The notes below the pieces were generated by a model. That model did no database searches, was not told the origin of the DNA, and was given only the letters and a program-made list of their open reading frames with translations. The translations under genes were made by a program, and so were the position numbers. A stretch of DNA of 64,000 nucleotides from Krasilnikoviella flava (GTDB lineage: Bacteria > Actinomycetota > Actinomycetes > Actinomycetales > Cellulomonadaceae), in assembly GCF_900167525.1 (NCBI RefSeq), contig NZ_FUZQ01000003.1, forward strand, positions 434,001 through 498,000, written 5' to 3'. Of the stretch, positions 1 through 7,135 are shown one piece after another. Each line of letters starts with the position of its first letter. Positions within the stretch are counted from its first letter, which is position 1.

Positions 1-666
1 CACCACCAGCACGGGCTTCGTGAACGCGCGCCAGCCGGCCGCGAGGCGGAGCAGCTCGGACCGCCCCGGGGCGCCGGCGGCGAACCGGGCGAAGTCCCGG
101 CGGATGCGTCGGTCCCGGGTGGCGGGAGCGAACCAGTCCACGAGCAGGTCGTCCGGGAGCCCCGCGACGGACATGCCGCCGTAGCCGCCCGGCATCCGCC
201 GGAAGGCCCGCAGGCGGAACAGCTGCAGCAGCAGCCACATGCCGCCCGGCACCCGGGCGGCCGCCCCGAGCGACTTGGCCGCGCCGGGCGGGAAGTTGTC
301 GAACGCCTCGCACGCGGCCAGCACCAGGCGCCCCACCCGGTCGGTGCGCCCGTCGTTGATGAGGAACTGGCCGCCGCCCCAGTCGTTCAGCACCAGCGTG
401 ACGTCGGTCAGGTCGAGCGCGTCGAGGAGGTCGCCGAGCAGGCGCGCGATGCCGCGCTGGGACAGGTCGGCGTCCGGGCGCATCGGCGTGCGGTGGCCTC
501 CGAGCGGCAGCGTCGGCGTGATCACGCGGAAGCCGGGCAGCAGCGGCACCACCTTGCGCCAGGCCCGCGAGTCCATCGGCGGCCCGTGGCCGAGCAGCAC
601 CACCGGCCCCGTGCCGCCGGTGTCCTCGTAGGTCACGGGCCCTGCCGCCAGCTCGACGACCGCCAT
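1..666 (-). CDS. alpha/beta-fold hydrolase, 3' end cut by window
   Basis: Reading leftwards from ATG at 666 gives 222 residues with no stop before the window edge. The N-terminal part has a short beta-hairpin start, then the oxyanion-loop motif HGPP near residue 27. The nucleophile elbow reads NDWGGGQ near residue 93. An aspartate in this place (xDWGG) is typical of haloalkane dehalogenases and epoxide hydrolases rather than of serine esterases (GxSxG). The catalytic His and acid lie outside the window. The gene is divergent from the TetR gene at 743, with a palindrome between them, so it is probably that regulator's target. Substrate cannot be told from the sequence. Confidence 0.8.
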   Translation of the reverse strand, partial: MAVVELAAGPVTYEDTGGTGPVVLLGHGPPMDSRAWRKVVPLLPGFRVITPTLPLGGHRTPMRPDADLSQRGIARLLGDLLDALDLTDVTLVLNDWGGGQFLINDGRTDRVGRLVLAACEAFDNFPPGAAKSLGAAARVPGGMWLLLQLFRLRAFRRMPGGYGGMSVAGLPDDLLVDWFAPATRDRRIRRDFARFAAGAPGRSELLRLAAGWRAFTKPVLVV

Positions 667-707
667 GGTCGTACCTCCCGGTCTCCGGACGTGCGTCCTG
701 GACGTGA

Positions 708-719
708 TAGATCGTTCTA
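708..719. promoter_or_regulatory. TetR-type operator, palindrome between hydrolase and tetR
   Basis: The 12-mer TAGATCGTTCTA is an inverted repeat (TAGA/TCTA arms, CG centre) with one mismatched pair. It lies 42 nt upstream of the hydrolase start and overlaps the expected -35 region of the leaderless tetR promoter. LmrA/YxaF-like TetR proteins recognise TAGA...TCTA-type sites, which agrees with the neighbouring regulator. Binding is inferred. Confidence 0.5.
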
Positions 720-730
720 GTCAGCCACCG

Positions 731-736
731 TAGGCT
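731..736 (+). promoter_or_regulatory. -10 box of leaderless tetR transcript
   Basis: TAGGCT is followed by exactly 6 nt and then ATG at 743, leaving no room for a Shine-Dalgarno sequence. This is the usual leaderless actinobacterial arrangement, also seen here before 7064 (minus strand), 10176 (minus), 19143 (minus), 50064, 56274 and 61205. Confidence 0.55.
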
Positions 737-742
737 GGAGCC

Positions 743-1360
743 ATGGCCGCGGCAACCCCCTCGAACCTGCCCCCGCTCCTCACCGGGCCCCCCGCGGGCG
801 CCGGCACGCGCACCCGGATCCGGCACGCGGCGGCCCGCCTGTTCGCGCGCCGCGGCTACGCCGGCACCGGGCTCAAGCAGATCGCCACGGAGGCAGCGGC
901 GCCGTTCGGATCGATCTACCACTTCTTCCCCGGCGGCAAGGACGCGCTGGCCGAGGACATGATCCGCACCACCGGCCCGCAGTTCATGGCGCTCGTGCTC
1001 GCCCTCCTCGACGAGCGCGACGACCCGGTGGACGCCGTCGTGCACGCCTTCGACTCCGCCGCCCGCGACCTCGTGGCGAACGGCTACGCCGACGGCTGCC
1101 CCGTCGCCACGATGGCGCTCGACGTCGCGGACACGAACGAGGCCCTCCGCGGCGCCGCCGCGGACGTCTTCGCCGCGTGGGTCGAGGGCGGCACGGCATG
1201 GTTCTCCCGCCACGTCGCGCCCGACCGTGCCCGCGACCTCACCCTCGCCATGGTGATGCTCGTCGAGGGGGCGTTCCTGCTCGCCCGCACGACCCGGGAC
1301 CCGGAGCCCCTGCGCTCCGCCGGGCGCAGCCTGGCCGCGCTGCTCGCCGCGGCGCGCTGA
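743..1360 (+). CDS. TetR/AcrR family regulator, LmrA/YxaF-like
   Basis: 205 residues. The N-terminal helix-turn-helix domain spans about residues 20-70 (RTRIRHAAARLFARRGY, then TGLKQIATEAAAPFGSIYHFF), with the usual SIYHFF/GGK stretch ending the recognition helix region. The C-terminal ligand domain carries GCPVATMALDVA, typical of the LmrA/YxaF subgroup. These are repressors of drug or flavonoid efflux and detoxifying genes. The gene is divergent from the hydrolase at 1-666 and probably represses both itself and that gene through the palindrome at 708-719. It appears to be translated from a leaderless mRNA. Confidence 0.9.
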   Translation: MAAATPSNLPPLLTGPPAGAGTRTRIRHAAARLFARRGYAGTGLKQIATEAAAPFGSIYHFFPGGKDALAEDMIRTTGPQFMALVLALLDERDDPVDAVVHAFDSAARDLVANGYADGCPVATMALDVADTNEALRGAAADVFAAWVEGGTAWFSRHVAPDRARDLTLAMVMLVEGAFLLARTTRDPEPLRSAGRSLAALLAAAR

Positions 1361-1502
1361 GCTCTCGACGACCCACCCTTTCGAACGACCGACCTTTCGA
1401 CGTGGGTCGAAACGCTCGTGCGCCGGCCGACCGCGCCCGAGGCTGGGGACACGCCGCGGGCAGCCGCCCGACGACGCACCCCGGACCCACGAAGGAGCCA
1501 CC

Positions 1503-1907
1503 ATGGCCGCCGTCGTCCCCGCCGACTCGATCCGCATCCCCGGCTCGCGCACGCTCCGCTTCGAGGGCCGCCACCACGGCTCGGAGGTGTCGTTCTTCCT
1601 CGTCACCAACGACCCGGGCCAGGGCCCGGACCTGCACCGCCACCCCTACTCGGAGACCTGGTCGGTGCTGGAGGGCGAGGCCACGATCCGCATCGGGGCC
1701 GAGACCGTCGTCGCCCGCACGGGCGACACCGCCGTCGTCGGGCCCGACGTCTGGCACGGCTTCACCAACACCGGCACCGGCGTGCTGCGCATGGTCTGCA
1801 TCCATGCGTCCGCCACGATGGTCCAGCAGATGCGGGACGAGGCCTCCCCCGAGGCCGCGGCCCCGACCCAGACCCAGACCCAGACCCAGACCCAGGAGAG
1901 CCGCTGA
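1503..1907 (+). CDS. cupin domain protein
   Basis: 134 residues forming one cupin beta-barrel. The first metal-binding motif is visible as HRHPYSETWSVLEGE (residues about 40-54), and the second as GPDVWHGFTNTG (about 80-91). The start is ATG at 1503 behind AAGGAG. The C-terminus ends in an unusual run of alternating Thr-Gln residues encoded by a 6-nt tandem repeat. The stop codon overlaps the ATG of the next gene by one base, so the two are translationally coupled. Single-domain cupins of this sort bind a metal and a small ligand; the actual function is unknown. Confidence 0.85.
   Translation: MAAVVPADSIRIPGSRTLRFEGRHHGSEVSFFLVTNDPGQGPDLHRHPYSETWSVLEGEATIRIGAETVVARTGDTAVVGPDVWHGFTNTGTGVLRMVCIHASATMVQQMRDEASPEAAAPTQTQTQTQTQESR
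1865..1894 (+). repeat. hexanucleotide tandem repeat, five copies
   Basis: Five perfect copies of GACCCA lie inside the 3' end of the cupin gene and encode the Thr-Gln tail. Because the unit is 6 nt, copy-number change would only lengthen or shorten the tail, not shift the frame. The repeat sits just before the ribosome-binding site (GGAGAG) of the following DUF4287 gene. Confidence 0.9.
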
Positions 1908-2200
1908 TGTCCTTCCAGGCCTACCTCGACAACGTCGAGACCCAGACCGGGCTCACGCCGCGCCAGCTCGTCGAGGCCGCCGCGGACCAGGGCTTCGGCC
2001 CCGGCAGCAAGACCACGCCCGTCGTCGCGTGGCTCAAGGAGACCTATGGGATCGGCCACGGGCACGCCCAGGCGGTGGCGCACGTGATCGTCAAGGGCGA
2101 CCGGATCAGCACCAAGCACGTGGGCACCACCGGCACGCACCGCGACGCGAGCGACCGCCTGTGGCTGGACGGGAAGGACTCGCGCCCCGCGGACTGGTGA
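1907..2200 (+). CDS. DUF4287 domain protein
   Basis: 97 residues, starting at the ATG that overlaps the cupin stop (TGATG) behind GGAGAG. The chain MSFQAYLDNVETQTG, then TPRQLVEAAADQGF and VAWLKETYGIGHGHA, is the DUF4287 signature, a small helical domain with a Gly-His-Gly-His-Ala motif. Function of the family is unknown; it is often annotated as binding DNA or small molecules without proof. The one-base overlap with the cupin gene says the two are made together. Confidence 0.85.
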   Translation: MSFQAYLDNVETQTGLTPRQLVEAAADQGFGPGSKTTPVVAWLKETYGIGHGHAQAVAHVIVKGDRISTKHVGTTGTHRDASDRLWLDGKDSRPADW

Positions 2201-2221
2201 CCCCGGCGGCCGGGCGCCGGA

Positions 2222-2542
2222 TCAGTCGCCCGGCCACTCCCCCGTCCACCGCTCGAACACGCGGGCTCCGCCCCGGTCGATGGCCGCCTTCACGACGGAG
2301 AAGATCGCGCCCTGCAGCAGCGACGCGAGCAGGATCTCCCGCATGCGGTACTCGGACTGCAGGGGCGTGGGCGCGTCGTCCGGGTGCCCGGGGGCGACCC
2401 GTTTGTAGACCTGCTTGAAGACCTGCCCCGCCACGATCCCGCCGACGATCGAGCTGACGATCCCCACCGGGCGGTACAGGATCTTCGCGGCCTTGCCCCC
2501 GCTGGCCTTCTCGGTGCGGACGGCGTCGTTGTCCTCGCTCAT
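2222..2542 (-). CDS. DUF4235 family small membrane protein
   Basis: 106 residues. After a charged N-terminus, residues about 19-48 form a hydrophobic, glycine-rich segment (KILYRPVGIVSSIVGGIVAG) followed by FKQVYKRV. A second helix carries REILLASLLQGAIFSVVKAA. This is the DUF4235 pattern of small actinobacterial integral or peripheral membrane proteins of unknown role. It is convergent with the DUF4287 gene, 21 nt apart. The start ATG at 2542 is the only reasonable one. Confidence 0.85.
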   Translation of the reverse strand: MSEDNDAVRTEKASGGKAAKILYRPVGIVSSIVGGIVAGQVFKQVYKRVAPGHPDDAPTPLQSEYRMREILLASLLQGAIFSVVKAAIDRGGARVFERWTGEWPGD

Positions 2543-2664
2543 GTCCCGACGCTAGGCCGGGCGCGCGGTTCCCGCACGGACGGGACGGGACCGGGTCCGT
2601 TGGCTACAGTGCCAGGGTCGCCGTGGCTCGGCCGGCAGCCCGTACGTCGCGAGGGGGAGGACGC

Positions 2665-3129
2665 ATGATCCGCACCGTGCGCCCCCTGCTGACGGGCCGC
2701 CGCGGGCGCCTGGCCGGAGTGCTCCTCGTGCTCACGCTCGTGGCGGGCGTCGTCGTCATGCACGCCATGAGCGGCTCCGCGACGCGGCACGCCGGGCACC
2801 ACGCCCCCGTCGCCTTCGCCTCGACCGTCGCGTCGACAGGGCACGCGTCCTCCGGCACGACGACGGGCACGACGGCGCACGCGGCCTTCCCGGCCGTCGA
2901 GGACACCGGCGGGACCGCCGGCTGCAGTGCCGGCGGGTGCGGCGGGCACGAGATGGTCACGGCGATGTGCCTGATGATCCTGGCCGTGCTGCTCACGTTC
3001 GTCGGCCCGGGCTCCCGCGCGCTGCTGCGGGTCGAGGGCCCGCAGGTCGCGGCGTGGTTCCCGCTCCCGGCCGCCTCCCGCCGCCCGTCGGGACCCAGCC
3101 TGCACGCCCTCGGGATCTCTCGGACGTAG
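2665..3129 (+). CDS. DUF6153 family membrane protein
   Basis: 154 residues from ATG at 2665, behind GGGGGAGG. Two membrane segments are visible: residues about 14-34 (RLAGVLLVLTLVAGVVVMHA) and about 92-111 (VTAMCLMILAVLLTFVG). The loop between them is rich in His, Thr and Cys (GCSAGGCGGHEM). This is the DUF6153 arrangement. Members commonly sit next to DUF305 proteins, as here (next gene 100 nt downstream on the same strand). A link with copper or another metal is suggested by the His/Cys/Met content and the partner but is not proven. Confidence 0.8.
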   Translation: MIRTVRPLLTGRRGRLAGVLLVLTLVAGVVVMHAMSGSATRHAGHHAPVAFASTVASTGHASSGTTTGTTAHAAFPAVEDTGGTAGCSAGGCGGHEMVTAMCLMILAVLLTFVGPGSRALLRVEGPQVAAWFPLPAASRRPSGPSLHALGISRT

Positions 3130-3229
3130 GACCGCCCGCCCACGGCGCCGACGCGCGCCGCCGGCACGGGCCCGACCACGGGCCCGGCAGCGGAAGCACC
3201 CCGAGAACCTCCGAGAAAGGCCACCTCCC

Positions 3230-3856
3230 ATGAAGCACTCCCTGCTGGCGCGCGCCCGCGTGCCCGCGCTCGCCCTCGCCGTCGTCGTCCCGCTCGCCGC
3301 GTGCGCGGCCGACGACGGCGGCGGCCACGACATGGCCGGCATGTCCGGCGGCTCCTCGAGCCCGTCGGCCACGGCGCCCGGCGACCCGTCCGAGGCCGCG
3401 GTCAACGACGCGGACGTGATGTTCGCGCAGATGATGGTGCCGCACCACGAGCAGGCCGTCGAGATGTCGGACACCCTGCTCGCCAAGGACGGCGTCGGCC
3501 CGGAGCTGGTCGACCTGGCCCAGCAGATCAAGGCCGCCCAGGGTCCCGAGATCGAGACCCTGACCGGATGGCTCGCCGACTGGGGCGCCGACCCCGCCCC
3601 CGGCGGCACGACGGGCCACGGGATGGGCGGCATGATGTCGGCCGAGGACATGCAGGCCCTCGACGACGCCACCGGGGCCGACGCCGAGCGGCTGTTCCTC
3701 GAGCAGATGGTCGAGCACCACGAGGGCGCGGTCGAGATGGCCAGGGCCGAGGTGGCCGACGGCGCCGACGCCGGCGCGGTCGAGATGGCCCGGTCCGTCG
3801 TCGACGCCCAGACCGACGAGATCCGGCTGATGCAGGAGCTCCTCGCGTCCCGGTGA
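3230..3856 (+). CDS. DUF305 lipoprotein
   Basis: 208 residues. The signal peptide ends in a lipobox, LAAC, with Cys25 the likely lipidated residue. A Met/His/Gly-rich linker (GGHDMAGMSGG) follows. The DUF305 domain contains two copies of its histidine motif, VPHHEQAVEMSD and VEHHEGAVEMA, a ferritin-like helical-hairpin fold. The family is extracytoplasmic and associated with copper stress in several bacteria. The start is ATG at 3230 after GAAAGG. With the DUF6153 gene upstream it forms a likely two-gene operon ending at the hairpin at 3889-3916. Confidence 0.9.
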   Translation: MKHSLLARARVPALALAVVVPLAACAADDGGGHDMAGMSGGSSSPSATAPGDPSEAAVNDADVMFAQMMVPHHEQAVEMSDTLLAKDGVGPELVDLAQQIKAAQGPEIETLTGWLADWGADPAPGGTTGHGMGGMMSAEDMQALDDATGADAERLFLEQMVEHHEGAVEMARAEVADGADAGAVEMARSVVDAQTDEIRLMQELLASR

Positions 3857-3880
3857 CGTCATGGTGACGTCCCGGTGACG
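3851..3880 (+). repeat. three direct repeats of GGTGACGT at 11-nt period
   Basis: GGTGACGT occurs at 3851-3858, 3862-3869 and 3873-3880, each exactly 11 nt apart, so all on one face of the helix. The first copy includes the stop codon of the DUF305 gene. The array lies about 90 nt upstream of the promoter of the VanY gene and could be an activator or repressor array, or a chance duplication. Confidence 0.5.
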
Positions 3881-3888
3881 TGCCCGGG

Positions 3889-3916
3889 TGGCGCGCCGGC
3901 CCGCGGGCCGGCGCGC
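3889..3916 (+). terminator. hairpin terminator after DUF305 gene
   Basis: A perfect 12-bp stem (GGCGCGCCGGCC at 3889-3900 pairing with 3905-3916) closes a CGCG loop. There is no U-tract, as is usual for actinobacterial terminators. It separates the DUF6153/DUF305 operon from the VanY transcription unit. Confidence 0.75.
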
Positions 3917-3968
3917 CGCCCCGGGCGCACCGGGACGACCGGGCACAGACCACCTCGTGATCGTTTCG

Positions 3969-3997
3969 TGACATTCCCCCTGCCGGTGCGGTACGTT
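3969..3997 (+). promoter_or_regulatory. promoter of leader ORF-vanY unit
   Basis: TGACAT at 3969-3974 and TACGTT at 3992-3997 are separated by 17 nt, a good sigma-70-type pair. It gives a start site near 4004 and a leader of about 30 nt before the ATG at 4036. Confidence 0.45.
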
Positions 3998-4035
3998 CCT
4001 GCCCGGCCGGTGGTTCAGGCAGCAAGAGAGGTCGC

Positions 4036-4116
4036 ATGACAACCCACGTTCAGAGGAGCACCGCGCGCCGCGGCGCGCCCGCTCCGTCCGACGCCTCGAC
4101 ACGGGCCGCGCGATGA
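4036..4116 (+). CDS. 26-codon leader ORF coupled to vanY-like gene
   Basis: ATG at 4036 lies 5 nt after AAGAGAGG, a better ribosome-binding site than anything in front of the next gene. The frame encodes a basic 26-residue peptide beginning MTTHVQRSTARRG and ends in TGA at 4114-4116, overlapping the ATG (4113-4115) of the carboxypeptidase gene as ATGA. The carboxypeptidase start has no ribosome-binding site of its own, so its translation probably depends on this ORF. The peptide itself is not recognised. Confidence 0.5.
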   Translation: MTTHVQRSTARRGAPAPSDASTRAAR

Positions 4117-5279
4117 CGCAGACCCAGCCCGCGCCGGCCCCCACCGCCGAACCCACCCGCACCTACCCGAGCCGGCGCGACCCCGGCCGCGGCGGCCGCG
4201 CCCGCCCCGTCGATGCCCGGCGGCACGTCCCGGAACCGGCCCTCGCCCCCGAGCCCGTCCACGACGTCCGGCCCGCCGACGCCAACCCCGCTCCGCGGCC
4301 CGACGCGACCCAGCTCTTCCACGCCGTCGAGCAGCCGCGCCCCGCCCCGCCCGTCCGCACGCCCGCGCCCACCGTGGTGCACACCCACGTGTTCGACCCG
4401 GTCCGCGCCGCCGCCCGCACCTCCGCCGAGCCCACGCCCGCCGCGGAGCCCGCACGGGCGGAGCGCTCCCCGGAGCGCCGGCCCGCCCGCAAGCCGGCCC
4501 GCAAGGGGCGCACGCCCGGCCGCTGGGCCGGCATCGGCGTCGGGCTGACCGTCGCCGTCGCCACCACGACGACGCTCACCGCGATCGCACCGCAGGCCGC
4601 GGCGCCGGAGTCCGGCGACGGGCCCACCACGGGCTCGCTCGAGGCCATCACCGCCGCCGCCGCGGCCGCCGTCGACGACCGCGACGGCGCCGCGTCCCGC
4701 AGCGGCGCCCGTACCGGCGTGGCCCCCGCCTCGGCCGTGAAGTCGGTCGCGGGCGGCGCGAAGGTCACGGTGTCCGACAAGGCGACGATGTCGGTCGAGA
4801 GTCTCGACCGCGGGGAGATCCAGGCGCCGCCGCCCGTGCTGCCGGGCTGCGAAGGCCAGGCCGCCGGGTCGGGCTCCAACGGGCAGATCCCCTCCAGCGA
4901 GCTCTGCACGCTGTGGGACGGGCACACGCAGGTCCGCGGGGACGCGGCCGTGGCCCTCGCCGAGCTCAACGAGGCCTACCAGGCGGCGTGGGGCGAGTCC
5001 ATGTGCATCACGGACGGCTTCCGCAGCTACTCGCAGCAGGTCGCGACGAAGGCCGCCAAGGGGTACCTCGCCGCCGTGCCCGGCACGTCGAACCACGGCT
5101 GGGGCCTCGCCGTCGACATCTGCCCCGAGACGTACGCCGGCTCCCGGTGGGACTGGCTCGCCGCGAACGCCCCCGCCTACGGTTGGGACAACCCGGACTG
5201 GGCCCGGCCCGGCGGGTCCAAGTACGAGCCGTGGCACTGGGAGTACACCGCCGGCGTCACGCAGATGGGCGGCTACTGA
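4113..5279 (+). CDS. VanY/M15B-type D-alanyl-D-alanine carboxypeptidase, membrane-anchored
   Basis: 388 residues. Residues 1-135 are a cytoplasmic Pro/Arg-rich tail, residues about 139-160 a membrane segment, then an outward domain. The M15B peptidase domain covers about 265-388. It contains the zinc motif SNHGWGLAVDI (His328, Asp335) and PWHWEY (His375, with Glu377 nearby), so all zinc ligands and the catalytic acid are present. The enzyme trims D-Ala from peptidoglycan stem peptides outside the membrane. The start overlaps the stop of the 26-codon leader ORF. Its 3' end overlaps the convergent tetR gene by 23 nt. The long cytoplasmic proline-rich tail is unusual for the family. Confidence 0.88.
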   Translation: MTQTQPAPAPTAEPTRTYPSRRDPGRGGRARPVDARRHVPEPALAPEPVHDVRPADANPAPRPDATQLFHAVEQPRPAPPVRTPAPTVVHTHVFDPVRAAARTSAEPTPAAEPARAERSPERRPARKPARKGRTPGRWAGIGVGLTVAVATTTTLTAIAPQAAAPESGDGPTTGSLEAITAAAAAAVDDRDGAASRSGARTGVAPASAVKSVAGGAKVTVSDKATMSVESLDRGEIQAPPPVLPGCEGQAAGSGSNGQIPSSELCTLWDGHTQVRGDAAVALAELNEAYQAAWGESMCITDGFRSYSQQVATKAAKGYLAAVPGTSNHGWGLAVDICPETYAGSRWDWLAANAPAYGWDNPDWARPGGSKYEPWHWEYTAGVTQMGGY

Positions 5280-5832
5280 CCGTCCCGGCGAGCCGGCGCA
5301 CCGCGTCGAGCACGTCCACCCCGTCGGCCGGCTCCGTGTCCAGGGCGCGATGGATCGTCATGCCCTCGACGAAGGCGTCGAGCACCCGGCACGTCGCCGG
5401 GTCGAAGTGCCGGCCGAGCGCGTCGCGGCTGCGGCGCATCCAGTCGTTCGTCAGGTCGCGGAACGCGGGGTCGCGCGCCGCGAGCGTGTAGAGCTCGTGC
5501 GAGAGCACGAGGTCGCGCTGCGTGGCGAACACGTCCTGCATGATGAGCCGGACGACGGCACGCAGGGCGGCCTCGCGGTCCGGCGCCTCGGCCATGCGCC
5601 GGTCGAACTGCGCCGCGGCCTGGCGGGCGAAGCGCCCGAACGCCTCGCGCAGCAGCTCCTCCCGCCCGGCGAAGTGGTACGTCATCGAGCCCAGCGGCAC
5701 GTCCGCGGCGGCGGCGACGCGGCGCTGCGTGGTGCCCTCGACCCCGCGGGTGGCGACGACGTCGAGGCAGGCGTCGATGATGCGGTCGCGGCGCTCGGGA
5801 TCGTGGCGGCGCGGTCGGGTGCCGGCGGTCAT
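5257..5832 (-). CDS. TetR family regulator of adjacent MFS gene
   Basis: 191 residues. The N-terminal HTH reads RDRIIDACLDVVATRG, then VEGTTQRRVAAAADVPLGSMTYHF (residues about 14-53). The C-terminal domain resembles the BetI-like class (REELLREAFGRFARQ, later RLIMQDVF). The start ATG overlaps the stop of the MFS gene by 4 nt (ATGA), so regulator and transporter are one operon, transporter first. The likely operator is the palindrome at 7098-7111 over the operon promoter, giving ligand-induced efflux. The 3' end overlaps the convergent VanY gene. Confidence 0.9.
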   Translation of the reverse strand: MTAGTRPRRHDPERRDRIIDACLDVVATRGVEGTTQRRVAAAADVPLGSMTYHFAGREELLREAFGRFARQAAAQFDRRMAEAPDREAALRAVVRLIMQDVFATQRDLVLSHELYTLAARDPAFRDLTNDWMRRSRDALGRHFDPATCRVLDAFVEGMTIHRALDTEPADGVDVLDAVRRLAGTVSSRPSA

Positions 5833-7064
5833 GACCCCATGATGGCGTCCGCCGGCCGCGCCGCGGGACGGGCCGCGCGACGGCCGGAGAGCACGCCCGC
5901 GGCCACCACCACGACCACGCCGGCGAGCGGCAGCACGAGGAGGCCGGCGCGCAGGCTGGTCGCGTCGGCGATGAGGCCGACGACCGGCGGGGAGAGCAGG
6001 AAGCCGAGGCGCATCAGCCAGGACACCACGGTGAGCCCGGTGCCGGCCCGCAGGCCGGGCAGCTCGTCCGCCTCGTGCATCGCTGCCGGCACCAGCGTCG
6101 CGACGCCGAAGCCGGCGCAGGCGAAGCCGGCGATCGTCCCGGGGACCGACGGGAACGCCAGCGCCAGCCCGGTGCCCACCGCCACGAGCAGGCCTCCCGC
6201 GCGCGCCACCGCCCGCTGGCCGAACCGGTCCACGAACCGGTCCCCGAGCATCCGCCCGACGAACTGTGCCCCCACGAGGGCGACGAACCCCGCGGCGGCC
6301 ACGGCGGACGCCGCGCCCAGCGAGCCCGAGAGGTAGACGGCGGCCCAGGTGCTGCCGGCGTCCTCGACGAGAGCCCCGGCGAACGCGACGAGCACGAGCG
6401 CCGCCAGCACCAGCGCCGTCCGGCCGCGCCGCAGGACCGGGGCGCCCTCGGCCGTGGCGGGCGAGGCCGCGCCGTCGTCGGTGGCGCCGTCGAGGCCGGG
6501 CAGGCAGAAGCGCAGCGCCACGAGGGCGACGACGGAGAAGAGTGCGCCCGTGACCCCGAGGTGCACGCCGCGCGGGACGTCCAGGGCGATCGCGGCGGCA
6601 GCCATCGACCCGCCGAGCACGGCGCCGATCGACCAGACCGCGTGGAAGGAGTTGAGGATCGAGCGCCCGTAGCGCCGCTGCACCCGCAGGCCGTGCGCGT
6701 TCTGCGCCACGTCGGTGCAGGCGTCCATGGCCCCGCCGAGAAGCATCGCCACCACGAGGAGCCCGAACGAGGGGGCGAGGCCCACGACGAGCACGCCGAC
6801 GCTCGTGAGGACCGTCCCCGCCACCGCCACCCGGGCGGACCCGAACCGCCGGACCAGGAAGCCCGCGGCAAGCCCCGCGGCGATGGCGCCCGCCGGGAAC
6901 GCCGCCACGGCGAGGCCGTACGTCGCGTTGCCGATCTCGAGGTCCGCCTTGATCTCCGGGTAGCGCGGGACGAGGTTGGCGAACAGCGCCCCGTTGGTGA
7001 GGAACAGGGCCGCGACGGCGGCGCGGGCGCGGCGGTCGACCGTCGTGGGGGCGGGAAGAGGCAT
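5829..7064 (-). CDS. MFS transporter, efflux/FucP-like
   Basis: 411 residues with about 12 membrane helices. The conserved loop RRYGRSILNSFHAVWSIGA (helices 4-5) is nearly shared with the MFS protein at 53310-54650, so the two are paralogues. The ATG at 7064 is preferred because TACGTT (7077-7072) stands 7 nt upstream, a leaderless layout. A TTG at 7082 in the same frame would fall inside the promoter. It forms an operon with the tetR gene through an ATGA overlap. The substrate is unknown; repression by a TetR protein suggests export of a toxic or signalling compound. Confidence 0.87.
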   Translation of the reverse strand: MPLPAPTTVDRRARAAVAALFLTNGALFANLVPRYPEIKADLEIGNATYGLAVAAFPAGAIAAGLAAGFLVRRFGSARVAVAGTVLTSVGVLVVGLAPSFGLLVVAMLLGGAMDACTDVAQNAHGLRVQRRYGRSILNSFHAVWSIGAVLGGSMAAAAIALDVPRGVHLGVTGALFSVVALVALRFCLPGLDGATDDGAASPATAEGAPVLRRGRTALVLAALVLVAFAGALVEDAGSTWAAVYLSGSLGAASAVAAAGFVALVGAQFVGRMLGDRFVDRFGQRAVARAGGLLVAVGTGLALAFPSVPGTIAGFACAGFGVATLVPAAMHEADELPGLRAGTGLTVVSWLMRLGFLLSPPVVGLIADATSLRAGLLVLPLAGVVVVVAAGVLSGRRAARPAARPADAIMGS

Positions 7065-7071
7065 GCGTACA

Positions 7072-7111
7072 AACGTACACAACCCCGGGCCATCTGCCTA
7101 CCGAGCGGTAG
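7072..7111 (-). promoter_or_regulatory. leaderless promoter and TetR operator of MFS-tetR operon
   Basis: The -10 box TACGTT lies at 7077-7072 (minus strand). At 7098-7111 is CTACCGAGCGGTAG, two perfect 6-nt arms with a 2-nt spacer, covering the place expected for the -35 element. This arm length and spacing is typical for TetR operators. A repressor bound there would block the promoter of its own operon. Confidence 0.6.
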
Positions 7112-7135
7112 ACATCTGGCGGTCGGGCTCCGGCG

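Noticed and set aside
1177-2418. Long open frames on the opposite or shifted frames of many genes, e.g. Arg/Pro/Ala-rich proteins of several hundred residues.
   Set aside because: They are by-products of the high GC content: low-complexity Arg/Ala/Pro sequence without domain signs, overlapping convincing genes.
3917-4035. Possible c-di-AMP (ydaO-type) riboswitch before the VanY gene, as often found before actinobacterial wall hydrolases.
   Set aside because: The stretch between terminator and leader ORF is too short and shows none of the conserved ydaO purine blocks; an ordinary promoter explains it.
7065-7080. GTAC...GTAC repeat just upstream of the MFS start as a separate operator.
   Set aside because: It is not a true inverted repeat apart from the self-palindromic GTAC units, and coincides with the -10 region; the palindrome at 7098-7111 is the better operator.
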